From Oscheius tipulae (Eukaryota; Nematoda; Chromadorea; Rhabditida; Rhabditidae): a stretch of 64,000 nt of DNA. The translations under genes and the position numbers were made by a program. Each line of letters starts with the position of its first letter. The stretch's first letter is position 1. The notes under the pieces are model-generated. The model searched no databases. It was given only the letters and a program-made list of their open reading frames with translations, and was not told where the DNA came from. The stretch covers positions 6,324,001 to 6,388,000 of the forward strand of contig JASJZH010000005.1 of the NCBI GenBank assembly GCA_037178975.1, in the 5' to 3' direction. This document shows positions 23,541 to 34,600 of the stretch, one piece after another.

Positions 23541-24427
23541 ATGTCTAGAATGAGTCCGGGTCTTCGAGCCATTATCTGTCCATCGATTCTCAATGCCGAC
23601 CTCGCCAATCTGTTCAGCGAGTGCAAGAAACTACTGGATGCCGGAGCCGATTGGCTGCATTTGGACGTATGTTTGGTTTCTCTTTTCTTCTCCAATGTGA
23701 CTTCCAGGTAATGGACGGTCATTTTGTTCCCAATCTCAGCTTCGGACATCCGCTCGTCGAATCTCTTCGCAAAAACTTGGGCCCAGCTCCGTTCTTTGAT
23801 GTCCATCTAATGGTAAACCATTCTATTCTACTTTCTAACTGTGTTCAGGTATCTGATCCGGCTTTCTGGGTGGAGCCGATGGCCAAGGCCGGTGCCAGTC
23901 AGTTCACTTTCCATTGGGAAGCCGCCCATGCCAAAGGCGGCGATGCGGAGGTGTCGAAGATAATCAAGTCAATCCATGAGAATAAAATGCTAGCCGGACT
24001 GTCAATCAAACCAAAAACTGAAGTGGAGAAGGTCCTCCAGTGAGTTGTTTGTCCTTCTGGCTTTCCTAGTCACTCTTTTAGATTTGCCTCAGAACTGGAC
24101 ATGATCTTGATAATGACCGTGGAGCCCGGTTTCGGAGGACAGAAATTCATGGAAGATCAGATGGAAAAGGTTAAGAGGATCAGGGCAGCCCATCCACAGC
24201 TGAATATTCAAGTCGATGGAGGAATCTCGCCGTCCAACATCGAGGTAAGGTTTTTTATTTTGTAATTTGAAGTATATGCCGAGAGTCGGGCAAAATTACA
24301 TCTTTTTTAGATACCAGCCAAGGCAGGTGCTAATGTGGTCGTTTCGGGAACTGGCATCATCCGAGCCCCCGACCAAGCTAAAGCCATCCAACAGATGAAA
24401 GATGCTCTCAACGCATCCGGCCAATAG
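23541..24427 (+). CDS. RPE: Ribulose-phosphate 3-epimerase
   Basis: Five exons give 233 aa: 23541-23666, 23708-23812, 23849-24039, 24082-24244, 24311-24427. The family signatures are complete: [11 protein letters not shown] (phosphate and strand 1), [18 protein letters not shown] (metal-binding His and Asp, split by intron 1), [34 protein letters not shown] (second catalytic Asp) and VVSGTGI. It interconverts ribulose 5-phosphate and xylulose 5-phosphate in the pentose phosphate pathway, in the cytosol, as a TIM barrel. Human RPE is 228 aa. It is divergent from PheRS alpha with a 673-nt shared upstream region. A splice-acceptor-like ttctcttag lies 17 nt before the ATG. A canonical AATAAA was not seen; AATACA lies near 24492. 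Confidence 0.97.
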
Positions 24428-24987
24428 AAGCTTCGTCAATTTCACTTTTCACGTCGTTACCGGTAGTTGTATAGTTTTGTAAATTTATTCACCAATACAT
24501 ATCTTCTAGCCAGGTTGCTTCAATTCTGAAACAATGGAACTCTTGGCTCATGCGAGTGTGCACAGTAAAGCGCGAAAAAGCCGCACCTCTCCCTCAAACA
24601 AACAGGCCCCGGACATGACTTTTCCAGCGGCTTTACGCGCGCCACTCGACGCCTTGAAAAAGGCACTCTCGCGAACTTTTCTTGTTTGCCTCGTCTTTTT
24701 TTCTGCGTGTTCTCGAAATATCTCTTCGGGGTAGAACTGTGTCTTCTGGTATTGGCCTAGAACATGTAGCAGCAGTCATCGCTTTACTGTAGCTACGACG
24801 TAGGGGTGGGTATATAAACTTACCAAATAAAGTATGCTTTTTTCACCAAAAAGCAAAAAAAAACAAGCGTGCAAGTTCGATAAATTAGGCAAGCATCTTG
24901 TAAAATGTTCACGTAGAATACAAAGGATTATGCGCTTTGCGACTATAAATATGCGGACATTTTTATAGTTCCTATTTGTGAGGAACC

Positions 24988-25887
24988 ATGTCCTCATTCG
25001 GGCCCAAGGATGAGAAGAAATCGTGCGTCGTCGATGTCGGCGGACTACCCGAATTCAACGAATCTTCCAAAATGAACGATGAAGAAAAACCACTTCTCAC
25101 GCTGGACGAGATACGACCCTACTTGGACGAGTATGGTTTCTTTGCCGGGAATTCCAAGAGCGCGACGGATTCGTTGAACTCGGATTTGAACAATGCGGAT
25201 GATATGGAGATCGATCCCGACAAGGCACATCTGTTTGGAGGCTTTGAGAGCGAGACGAGTTGGGAAGACAGCGGGATGGATGGAGAACACTAGGTCTACG
25301 AGGTTAGCTCAGTAGTCAATTTTCGTACCTATAATGTCTCTGTCACTGTGGAATGTCCAGTCTGTTCCCGCATAAAATTTTTGTCTCTAGATCTGTCACA
25401 ATCCGCACGAGACCGGTCCCACCGAGACTTGGCTCCTCAACCAGTCAGGAGAGACTGCTCGTCTTATGTGTAACGCGGACTTTATTCATCATCCGAAGCT
25501 TCTCTACCCAAATAAATTCTCTACCAATACGTGTGCGAGTGGAGTGACTCTTTGATCTCGCAACACATGATCCGCAACCAGGACTCTAAGATTGTCTGGC
25601 CAAAGGACTATCCGCATCTTCCTCACGTCCGTAGTGCTCCCTACAATCGAAAGGAGATATTAATCAATGCAAAGGGCGTTTCTATTCCGGCAGGCAACGC
25701 GGTAGTCGGTTTGAAGAGAGCCAACCCCGATGAAGCGAGTCCGAAGAAGGAAGGCAGTTCCAGAATGGAGTCTTGTTCGCCCCGCAAGCAGCAGATGAAG
25801 AACATTCTGCGTGACGGTAACATGAGCCCTCCTCCAAAGAGCAGCAACAACGCCAAGAAAAGTACCATCGAGAGTGCTGGGAAGTGA
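24988..25887 (+). pseudogene. Unrecognised locus with coding-like segments in two frames
   Basis: Segment 1, 24988-25293, is a 101-codon acidic ORF from an ATG (LDEIRPYLDEYGFFAG, DDMEIDPDKAHLFGGF). Segment 2 begins after a tctctag acceptor at 25391 and reads ICHNPHETGPTETWLLNQSG to about 25530. Segment 3, in another frame, runs to TGA at 25885-25887 with EWSDSLISQHM, VWPKDYPHLPHV and a basic Ser/Pro-rich end. Segments 2 and 3 abut with no room for an intron, so a one- or two-base indel is likely near 25520-25530, either a sequencing error or a real break. Segment 1 also has no donor that keeps frame with segment 2. The composition suggests a small nuclear protein, but I do not recognise it. 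Confidence 0.4.
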
Positions 25888-28800
25888 GCCACGAAGTGAA
25901 ACATCCAAATGCGTATATAAGATTGATAAAGGCACTTGGGAGAGTTGTAGGTGGAAGTATTCTTGGCTATCACTTCCACTAGTCAGAGTTACCATCTCGG
26001 TATTCGCGCGAATTTTCTATTTTACCGTCTCAGAAACTTGTGGTACGTCGACACCAGTACCTTTTTGGAAGAGAACTGCCTTTCTCACGTCTCGCTTCCA
26101 AGGACTTGGAAATTATTCTTTTTCCTGTCCCTCCCCCCGCATTGCCCGGAGAGATCTTTGTCTCATCTTGCAACTGTTGTCTCCTCCTGCTCAGATTGCC
26201 ATAACAGGAAGAGAGGCCTCGGACATTCTCATAAATCAAAGCTTCAGTCCTTTTTCCGCCCTAATCCCCTTTGCGTTTTTCCTCATTAGCGTCGAATAAA
26301 CAAGGGTTCGGCGAGGCTGCCCAGCCTCGGCTTTGATCCGGATCAGGGGTCTCTTTGCAAAAATGATGCTCTCATGCCCAAAAAAGGGCTCCGTTCCGAG
26401 TTATTTTTCTTCTAGGAAAGCGCGTCACCTTGCCCCCTTCGGGAGAATCAATTTGCCCTTTCTGGAACGTGCAAACGCTTCCTCGTATAACCTAGGTGTA
26501 TCTTATTTTTCCGATTCCTTACGGGTGCTTCCAGTGCTCCGAATTTCTTATTAAGGGCCGAAGTAAACAATTAGAAAATCAGCTGTGGAGTGAGAGAGGA
26601 GGAGCGTTCTAGGCCACAACAATCTGTACTTCCAATTCTTTGGCCCAATTATTTAGAGTCCTTTGGAACACATGGAACAGTCCATTTTTTTTTTTGGTTT
26701 CTGACCATCCAATTTTGCAACTGAACCGTATCCCGAGTACTACGAGTCTATATTTTATTTTGACGGGGAAATAACGACTCATCAATAGAGAGCTGTCAAA
26801 GCCATTCAGGACCACTAAAAATTGAGATGTCTCTGACAGCTTCGTGCACTTTTGCCATCGTCTCTTACACGAATTCAAGCCCCCTTTCTCAAGAAAAAAA
26901 GTGAAAAAGGAAACAAATCGCTTCGCTGCCGGGCTGCCTTCTTTTTTCTGTGTCGCCCAAGATTCTGACGAGGCTTATATGCATTCGCACGTTCGCTTCT
27001 GAATTTCCTGAATAATTTAGTAGGAGATGGGAGAAAAAGTGCCGTCAGAGATATTAGATTGAGTCTCTATCTCCCTACATTTGTACAGTCCGTCTCATTT
27101 TTCCTCCCCTCCTCCCCCCACACCCTCAACTGCCGATTACGCCACGATCATAACATTAACATACTTCGGACCCGTCTTCCCAACTGGATTCCTCTGACAA
27201 AAAGTATGATATCTGACCGCGAGAGACTCACTCCCTCCCCCTCTTTTGCTATAGTCAACCAGGATCAGATCAGTTTTAGTGCCCATCAAATGGCCGTTTC
27301 ACGGAGTACACATCACAATCTCTGTTGCTCTCCTGTTTTCACCAAAAGCTACTCTCTTTCTGTCCGCGTGACATTCCAAATTCAGTCGGCTCGGTTTGAC
27401 TCATACTCGGCGTATACAAACCCTGACTCACAGTCTGACCTTTCCATTCATAGCACGCTTTCTACTATCAAACTGTTTACTACGGTTCCTGTTTCTGATC
27501 ACAATTCTTCTTTGCTCACAAGTCACCATGTTTGCCCGAGATTTCAAGATTTGAGATCGCGGTTTGTTCGCGCTCACGTGCCTGTAACTTGTTGAATTTT
27601 GAACACTACTTGGAGATTGCAGCGTCAGCGTCACTACGCGTACAAGAGACATCCAGACTCTCTCCAATCCAAATTTAGCGCAAAAAAGTACGGTTGGTAT
27701 CTCGTCCCCTGTTCAGAACAAGTAAGTCAATTCATCGGAAAAGACAACTGGTGAAATGGGAAATTAGTAGGAACCGGTAGATATTAGAGTGGGTTAGGTC
27801 TTGAATAGTGCTATTCCATTGCATCGCTGTGACAGGTTCTCGGAATCAGTCTGGCTTCCTACTCAATGGCAAAGAGCTGGCAACCTTTGTTAACTCTCGC
27901 TTCTTATAATCTCCGAATGGTAGTTTTTTTTTTTAAATTTTTGGAGTGCGAAGCACGAAGTCTTCAAAGTCATTAGCCTTTGTTCCCCTCAAATAGCGTA
28001 ATTAACAGGGCTCTGCAAACCTGGGAAGGAACAGAGTAATGAGCTTATTACTATCGACTATCGACAGTTCCAGATCTTTTCTTAGCACACTTCTTCCTTC
28101 ATCCGTCTGCTCCTGTTAACATTATGACGGCTTTGATCGGCTGGCTGACATTTGGCTGCCGAGTGCGAACGGCGCTCCGTCTCTCTCTGCCGGCTATATA
28201 CATCTCGCTAATCAGCTCTCACAGCCGTTTTTTAGTCATCTTCACACCTCGAGCTGTTGCCAAAGAGGCCGCCCTCGTTCTCGCAATAATCTCAAGGGAA
28301 ATCTCTCCCTCCAAAAATGTAGGACTGGCGACAAAAGATGACACGTCTGTGTCAACCAACGACCTCCTCAAAGAACATTTTTCAAAATTGAGGAACTTAC
28401 TTTAGTCTCTGGAGCAGTGTCTCCTTCTAGGCAATTTGGCTCTCCTCTCGTTTTTTGCTTCTCCCCTCTCTTGAGCGAGCCCAATTCAAGGTATCTCTCA
28501 TTTTTCTGGCAGTCGTTCTTTTAAAAACAACAACCTCGGGTATGATGACGAACAGCCTGAAACAGATAGTTGAAATATAGAAACCCTAATGTGTCTATCG
28601 TATTCTTTCAAGGAACTGTAACTAATGATTCGCTCCAAACCGTTACATATCTTTTCACCTAGACAATGTTCTGTGAAGTTTTTTCTCCCCCCTCTCAAAT
28701 GTCGCTGTCTCTTTTTCTCTCATTTTCACCCAAAGTCTTCACCTCTTTGTTCTTTCAAACCCCCATTACGTTCTCGTACCCGCGAGAGTCATGCTTCAGG

Positions 28801-31640
28801 TCAGAATGGCGTCATTTCCCTTACTTCCTATCACCTCTAAATGACTACCCGTACTGTCTTGAGAGACGAGGGGCCAGCTGGAGGTTAGGAAAAGGGTTGT
28901 ATTATCGATCTCTGACGGCCCTCCGCCCATCGGCAGATCGCCGATCGCTGGCCATTGCTGTGCACTGCTAAACCTATTTGTTCCTCGGCGTCCGAGGGCT
29001 TATTCTATGCTCAACTTCCATTCCTACCCTTTTCCTTCAATCATTTCCAAGAAAACAAGGGCGGGAAGAGCTACTTTTTCAAACTGGTCAAGACGCTTAT
29101 TTACATAGGCGAACGGCAGGGCGTGAACGGCACAAATGCACTTCCTGTCGATTCAATAGTAGATTTCCCTAGTATTTTCGTTCGATTATGATGACTGTTT
29201 CGCAAGAGTCTTGACCATAACAGATGTAAGCTGACCTGTATCAACATAAATATGTGTTTATTGTTTTTAGTTCTTCAAGTTTGGAAATGTCCGGAGACAA
29301 AAACTATGCTTCAATCGAAAGGTGATCAGTTTTCCTACTATTTTGAATGCTGTAGTTTCAAGGTGTTTTTTTTATGAATTCCATAAATTTCTGTAAGACT
29401 TTTTCCGGTATTGCATATGCTTTTTTAGTGTAATTCTTACACGTTTTCGCTGCCAGTGGGCCTTAGAACTAAATTCAAAAGACTCCATTTTTAGAGAATG
29501 TCTCAATGTACATATCCTTCTCCCACTTTTTTCCAACAACCCTATTACCCGAGCTCTATGCTTCCAAGCCAATCAGTTGCTTCCTGTTTCATCTTTCCCA
29601 CAGCATTCTTCTCCTCATCTCTGTCCTCTATTTACATATAGATATGAACGAGAACGGCTGCAGCAGGCAATTACAAATCCACCAGTCCTTTGTCGGCACC
29701 TCAAATCCGATTTTGGCGCCTCTCTTTGCAAAAAGAGGCGCCAGCTGATAGTGTGGGCAGCTGGTCTTTCTTATCTTATGTTTTTCAAATTTTGAGGAAA
29801 CAGGCGCCATATTTGAGTCATACGTAAGATATGGACTCGTTCTCTCTGTTTCTCTCCGCAGAAATCCAATCCTTGACGTGTTGGCGCGCGAAAAAATTTG
29901 CTTCAGAGCTCTCTCTCTAGCTCATTCTAGAGCGAAAAGCGTCAAAAAGTGTAACAGGAGACTAAAGGTTCAGTTGAGGAACGGGGAAGCAGGGAAGAAC
30001 TGGGTTCTCTTCCACTGAAATCTTTCAAAATGTCAGGGAATCTGCTGCTATTTCTCAATCACTGCCTCTCGTAGTTTACAAACGGTGATGCATGTTGAGG
30101 TATCACCCGCCAGTTATTTTACAGTCACAACGTTGATTTCTAAGCGCGGAAACTTACAATTTTTTGTCCCAGCCTATTTTCAATATTTTTGATTTCGTTC
30201 CAATTCTCCTGTCTAATCTTTCTTTATGAATAATACTCAGTGCCATTCCAGTATTCATATAAGAGACTCACAGTTGAAAATTAATAGGAGCTACTGCCGA
30301 GACGGAGATGAGAGCATGACAGGGGACAACATTCTATTGGGGTAGCAACTGTCGAACTGAATAATTGCCAGCCAGAGCATTTGCTTGACTTGCCAACTCC
30401 TACAAAATTTATTTCTAAAACACAGCTGTTCATAACTTTTACTCTTGCTTGTAATTAGTCAATGCGACAGTGTGCTTTTCCATTAGGACGTTGCCCCCGC
30501 TTATGCTATCGCCTCTGTGTCGACAGTACCTTTTACTTCACTTAAAAGTAAGTTTCCTCATACCCTATATCTGCCTCCCTGCTCTGTACTGTCTCGCTAC
30601 CGTCTCTTGCCTTATTTTGACTCAAATCCGCGGAATACAAAGGCATCCTGCCAAAAGTATGCTTGAACCGTAGCAGCAAAGAACAGTTTCTTGTATGAGT
30701 ATTTTTGCAAAAGATTCCTTGCTCACTGGTGCTTCTTTCTCAGCACTTTAAGATGTTTTTCCCTTGAGAGTAAGTGACAGACGCGTCTCTCTTTTTTTCC
30801 CTGTCTCTCCTCGATTGCGACTCACCCTCCTTCTCCCAAAATATAGAGAGCCGCCTTTTGATCTTGAGCCGCGAGTACAATCCTCTTAAGACATCAACTA
30901 AAACACTGAACCATTGGGAGACTCTCGAACAGTCGCTCCCTGTTTGTCCAGCTGACTTCGGTCTACGTAATTTTTCCACGGATTCGCATTGATCCTCGGG
31001 ATCCAGACAACATCAGGGCTTTTTCAGTAGGTGCAGTGCTTGACTGTAAATCCGACTGTGACCTAGTAGTGTTTGGAGAGAACTACCCGAACCAACCATA
31101 AAAACGGGTTCGGCTCTCCAGTTATGACACATTTGCCCGCTCTCATGCTGTTCTCCTGTCTTATTTTGTCTCTGACTCTTATTTTTACAGTATTCCTCAG
31201 TTGGTCAATTTATACAATCCACCTCTCTGACCGTTGTTTATCTTATCATTCCCGAGGTCATTCCAACCGTTTCGCATTGTTCATGGCGTGAGATATTCTC
31301 CCTCAAATTCAAATTCCTCCCCGATGGCGCCAAGGTTAATGTCCAGCCTTGCGCAACATTTACCTACTTTCCTGACAAAAAAATCCTCTACCCTCAAATC
31401 TTTAAGGTGGATTTCTAGCTCATTTAGAGGGGGGAGACTTTTTTTGTCACAGGCAGACTCTCGACTGACCAATAGCCTTGTTTTTGTGTTGTGTTCCCCC
31501 TCTGTCCTCTGTTACAACTAGGAATAGACGTGGGATCTATTCGGCTGACCTGACAGCAAGGCAACAAAACCAGGACCATTTCTCGCCGCTTAGTCTCTAT
31601 TTAACTTAAACAGGATCGAAAACACTTCAGTAATTGGATC
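25888..31640. other. Large region without a supportable gene
   Basis: The short ORFs in this 5.7 kb (for example 27059-27595 and 28124-28405) lack splice sites, motifs or a coding-like composition. The sequence is rich in C/T runs. It contains the near-perfect palindrome at 29715-29742 and a small inverted repeat near 31075-31118 (ccgaacc ... ggttcgg within ggagag ... ctctcc). It could hold regulatory DNA for LRCH or unrecognised noncoding RNA. Confidence 0.45.
29715..29742. repeat. 28-nt near-perfect palindrome
   Basis: Both ends are ggcgcctct / agaggcgcc; the whole block is self-complementary with one mismatched position pair. It starts with a TTTGGCGCC context resembling an E2F-type site on each strand. 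It could be a dimeric protein site or a chance hairpin. Confidence 0.6.
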
Positions 31641-31661
31641 TTTTCAGTTGCGGGTCTCAAG

Positions 31662-34600
31662 ATGTCGGGTACGTGGTCGCGGAAGCGACGGAGTGCTGGT
31701 ACGTCCAGTGTGCCAGCTCCTCTCAGCCGTGAACCTCTTGCTCAGCGTCAGCCGGATGCCTTTCCACTCCCGCCCGCCATGCAACATCAACAAGTCGTGA
31801 GTTTTGATTCGTTTTCTGAGTCCCCTCCGCTCCAATATCCGGTAAAATAGCCACCACTAACAATCTCTGGGCGCACATCGATTTTGGGTGGCAGATGTTC
31901 GTTCGCTCTCTACTGACCATCGCCAATTAGCCAGGGGGTTCCACGCCGAATAAGGGCAAAGCTGGCGGGTTTCCGTTCAAGAAAGCCCCTTCCCCCTAGT
32001 CTCCGATTGTCTCATTTGTCTTCCTCGAAACCATAAGTCTCAGACGCATTCACATTTCCAGCAATATTCTCCGTTCCTCGTCTATAGTCACCTGAACCAT
32101 CACCTTGTGTTACAGCTTTGAAATCCATTGTCTTGTGGTTCTGACAGTACACTGTCCACTGTTCTAACCTTTCCCTCTAAACTCTTCAATCCTAATCTCC
32201 CTAAAAGTCAAAAATGATTCCACTTGACCGCGCTCGCATTTTCTTCCAGACTTAGTATAGTGACCTCTGGCTCTTTCCCTCCCACCACTAGGGTCTTTTC
32301 TCCAACTCCCTGACCAGTGTTCGCGACGACATCTATCATTCCGTCCCTCTCATTTTGATGCTTCTTTCTTGCAATTATGATGCATAACACTGAGACGGGC
32401 TCGAATGTTCAAGTAGAGCTCCTCAATTTCCGTTCTGGTTCTCAAAAATGGCCCCGTCTTCTCCAGACGTGCTGTTTTTGTTCGTCTTTCCAATTAAACA
32501 ATTGCCACATGATTTTAACTGAATTTCCACCAATATAGTATTGGAGAGACTCTCTGTCTCTTGTTCTGGATAGGGATCTTAGCGGTGCGCAATCCATTGG
32601 TAGAGCGAATAATTAATTGGTCCATGGCGGTCATTTCCGGAGCCCGCTGACCTCTCTAACCATTTTGGGAGGGAGGATGTCCGATTTTAAACCCCAGGAA
32701 ATTTAAATTCCTTTTTGTTTGCTTCGGTAGATGCATAATGCAGAGGGACAGCAGCTGGTAGCCAGAGGACCCTCTACTGAACCCATTGAGAAAAGTTCCA
32801 AGCTCTCTCGGGTGCTGTTTCCGATCTTCCAAAGTGGCCATAACGTACACTCAAAAAACTTTTTTACTGTCCCTGCAACGACCCGAACCCGCAACACTTT
32901 TCTTCTCGCACCGTCCTTTCGCTAATTACATGTCAATAATCTTTGTTTGTTCACGACGGGACAAATTATGCCACAGTTATCAGGTGGCCTCCATCTCGTA
33001 AAGTTTGACTACATAATATGCTGTACTACTGGGGTTTATAATGACTCGTGTGGGCTGCTGATTGAGAATGCGTTAGCAAGCTCTGCAAGAGAGATGTGAT
33101 GATGAGACCTCCCCCGAAGCTGTCGGGTAAGGTCCTCAGATCCTGTTACGACATCTAATTAACTTAATGTCCGAGCCGCAAGTTTGGAGTTAGGGTGTCT
33201 CTTCTTCCTCCTCAATAAACACATGTTCTTTCGAGAGAGTACATTTGGCAGCATAACCAGTGTTCGTCCACAACCTCCTTCTTGTTTTCTAATGAATCTG
33301 CCTTCTCCCAATTTTTATTGCTTCCAATAAAATCCGTCAGCTCAAAGAGCCCCCGCGACGCTTAAAAGCATATTAATTGCCGTGAGCACAGCTGGCAATC
33401 AGCATTGGATTACAGAGATTCTTCTGGGCTCGAAAAACAATGGTTTCTGGGGGATCTTAAAGTAGATTTCTCTTCAATATCCAGAGAAAATTATATGCAA
33501 ATAGTCCTGTCTTTGTCGGCGGCAGCCCCTAAGCAAACATCTCCCGAATTACCCTGTCTCACCCGTACCGCCTAGTAAAATTCACATTCTCAGCTTCTCT
33601 CGCGCTCCACGGAGAGGATGTTTGAGGATGCGGAACTTTCTGGAGTCCTCAGCTTGGCCGGCCGAAAACTCAAGACGTTTCCAACAGTGATGGCCGACAA
33701 GTACGACATCTCGGATCTCGTAGCCGCAGGTACGTTCTTTTGGTTCATATTCGGGGCAAGAGAACAGTAATAGTCTACCAAATCTGACCGCCATTAGTCA
33801 TTCTCGACACTCAATCAAAAAGATGCGATCTTGAGACCCCGAGGGGCCGGCGATGGGAGGGCACCTAGGCGAGAGAGCGATAGAGGATGTTCTTGAAGGT
33901 CGGGAACAGGGAAAGGATAGTGTGAAGCGAGTAGCTCTATGGCTAGGAAAGCAACTGTTAGTATTTCATCCGGATAAAAGGTCAAAATGACAAGAGGTCC
34001 GCTTCGGCTTCAGTATCCGTAGATTGACATGTACAAAACGAAGACGATACAGAATAGCAGTTATCCTCTTTTTACCCAAGTCTGGCCATGCTTTTACCCA
34101 TGATAGAATCACTTTGAAATACGCTAACTATTAGATACGTCCCTTACACCATAGAATAACGCGAAACGTGTTTTAGCCTCTTTCATTGGATACGGTTCAC
34201 AGCTATCTGGACTATGAGTCGTAACTTTTCCTTCGAAACAGGCTTATCCTCCATACAGTTCCACCCCAGACTCGTAAAAGGCCATTACGCGACGAATATT
34301 GCTCTTCTTCTGCGAGGTCGTTCACTCGATCTCAATTTGTGAGGGATACAGCAGCCATTTGTCGACCTCTGTCTCTGGCCCTTTCGAAACCGCGGGATTC
34401 ATTATTTTGACAAATATCCTAGGAGCAGACGGCATACTGCTTAGGAACAGGTGCCGGGCTCCTCGAGAGCTACCACCCTGTGTGTGTGTAAATGAAGACC
34501 GGGCTGTGTGAGGGAGAGAGGGACCCGCCAAGATGGGCATTGTCTGGTGACAGCAGAAACTGCTATATTGGCGCCTAGAGTGCTTTGTCAAAGCGACAGC

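Noticed and set aside
25951-26299. Overlapping ORFs of about 110-140 codons
   Set aside because: Cysteine/serine-rich by chance in C/T-rich DNA; no splice borders and no family.
27059-27595. 178-codon plus-strand ORF
   Set aside because: Pyrimidine-rich low-complexity sequence; composition unlike the confirmed genes here.
31723-31926. Minus-strand ORF over LRCH exon 1
   Set aside because: Antisense shadow of a confirmed exon.
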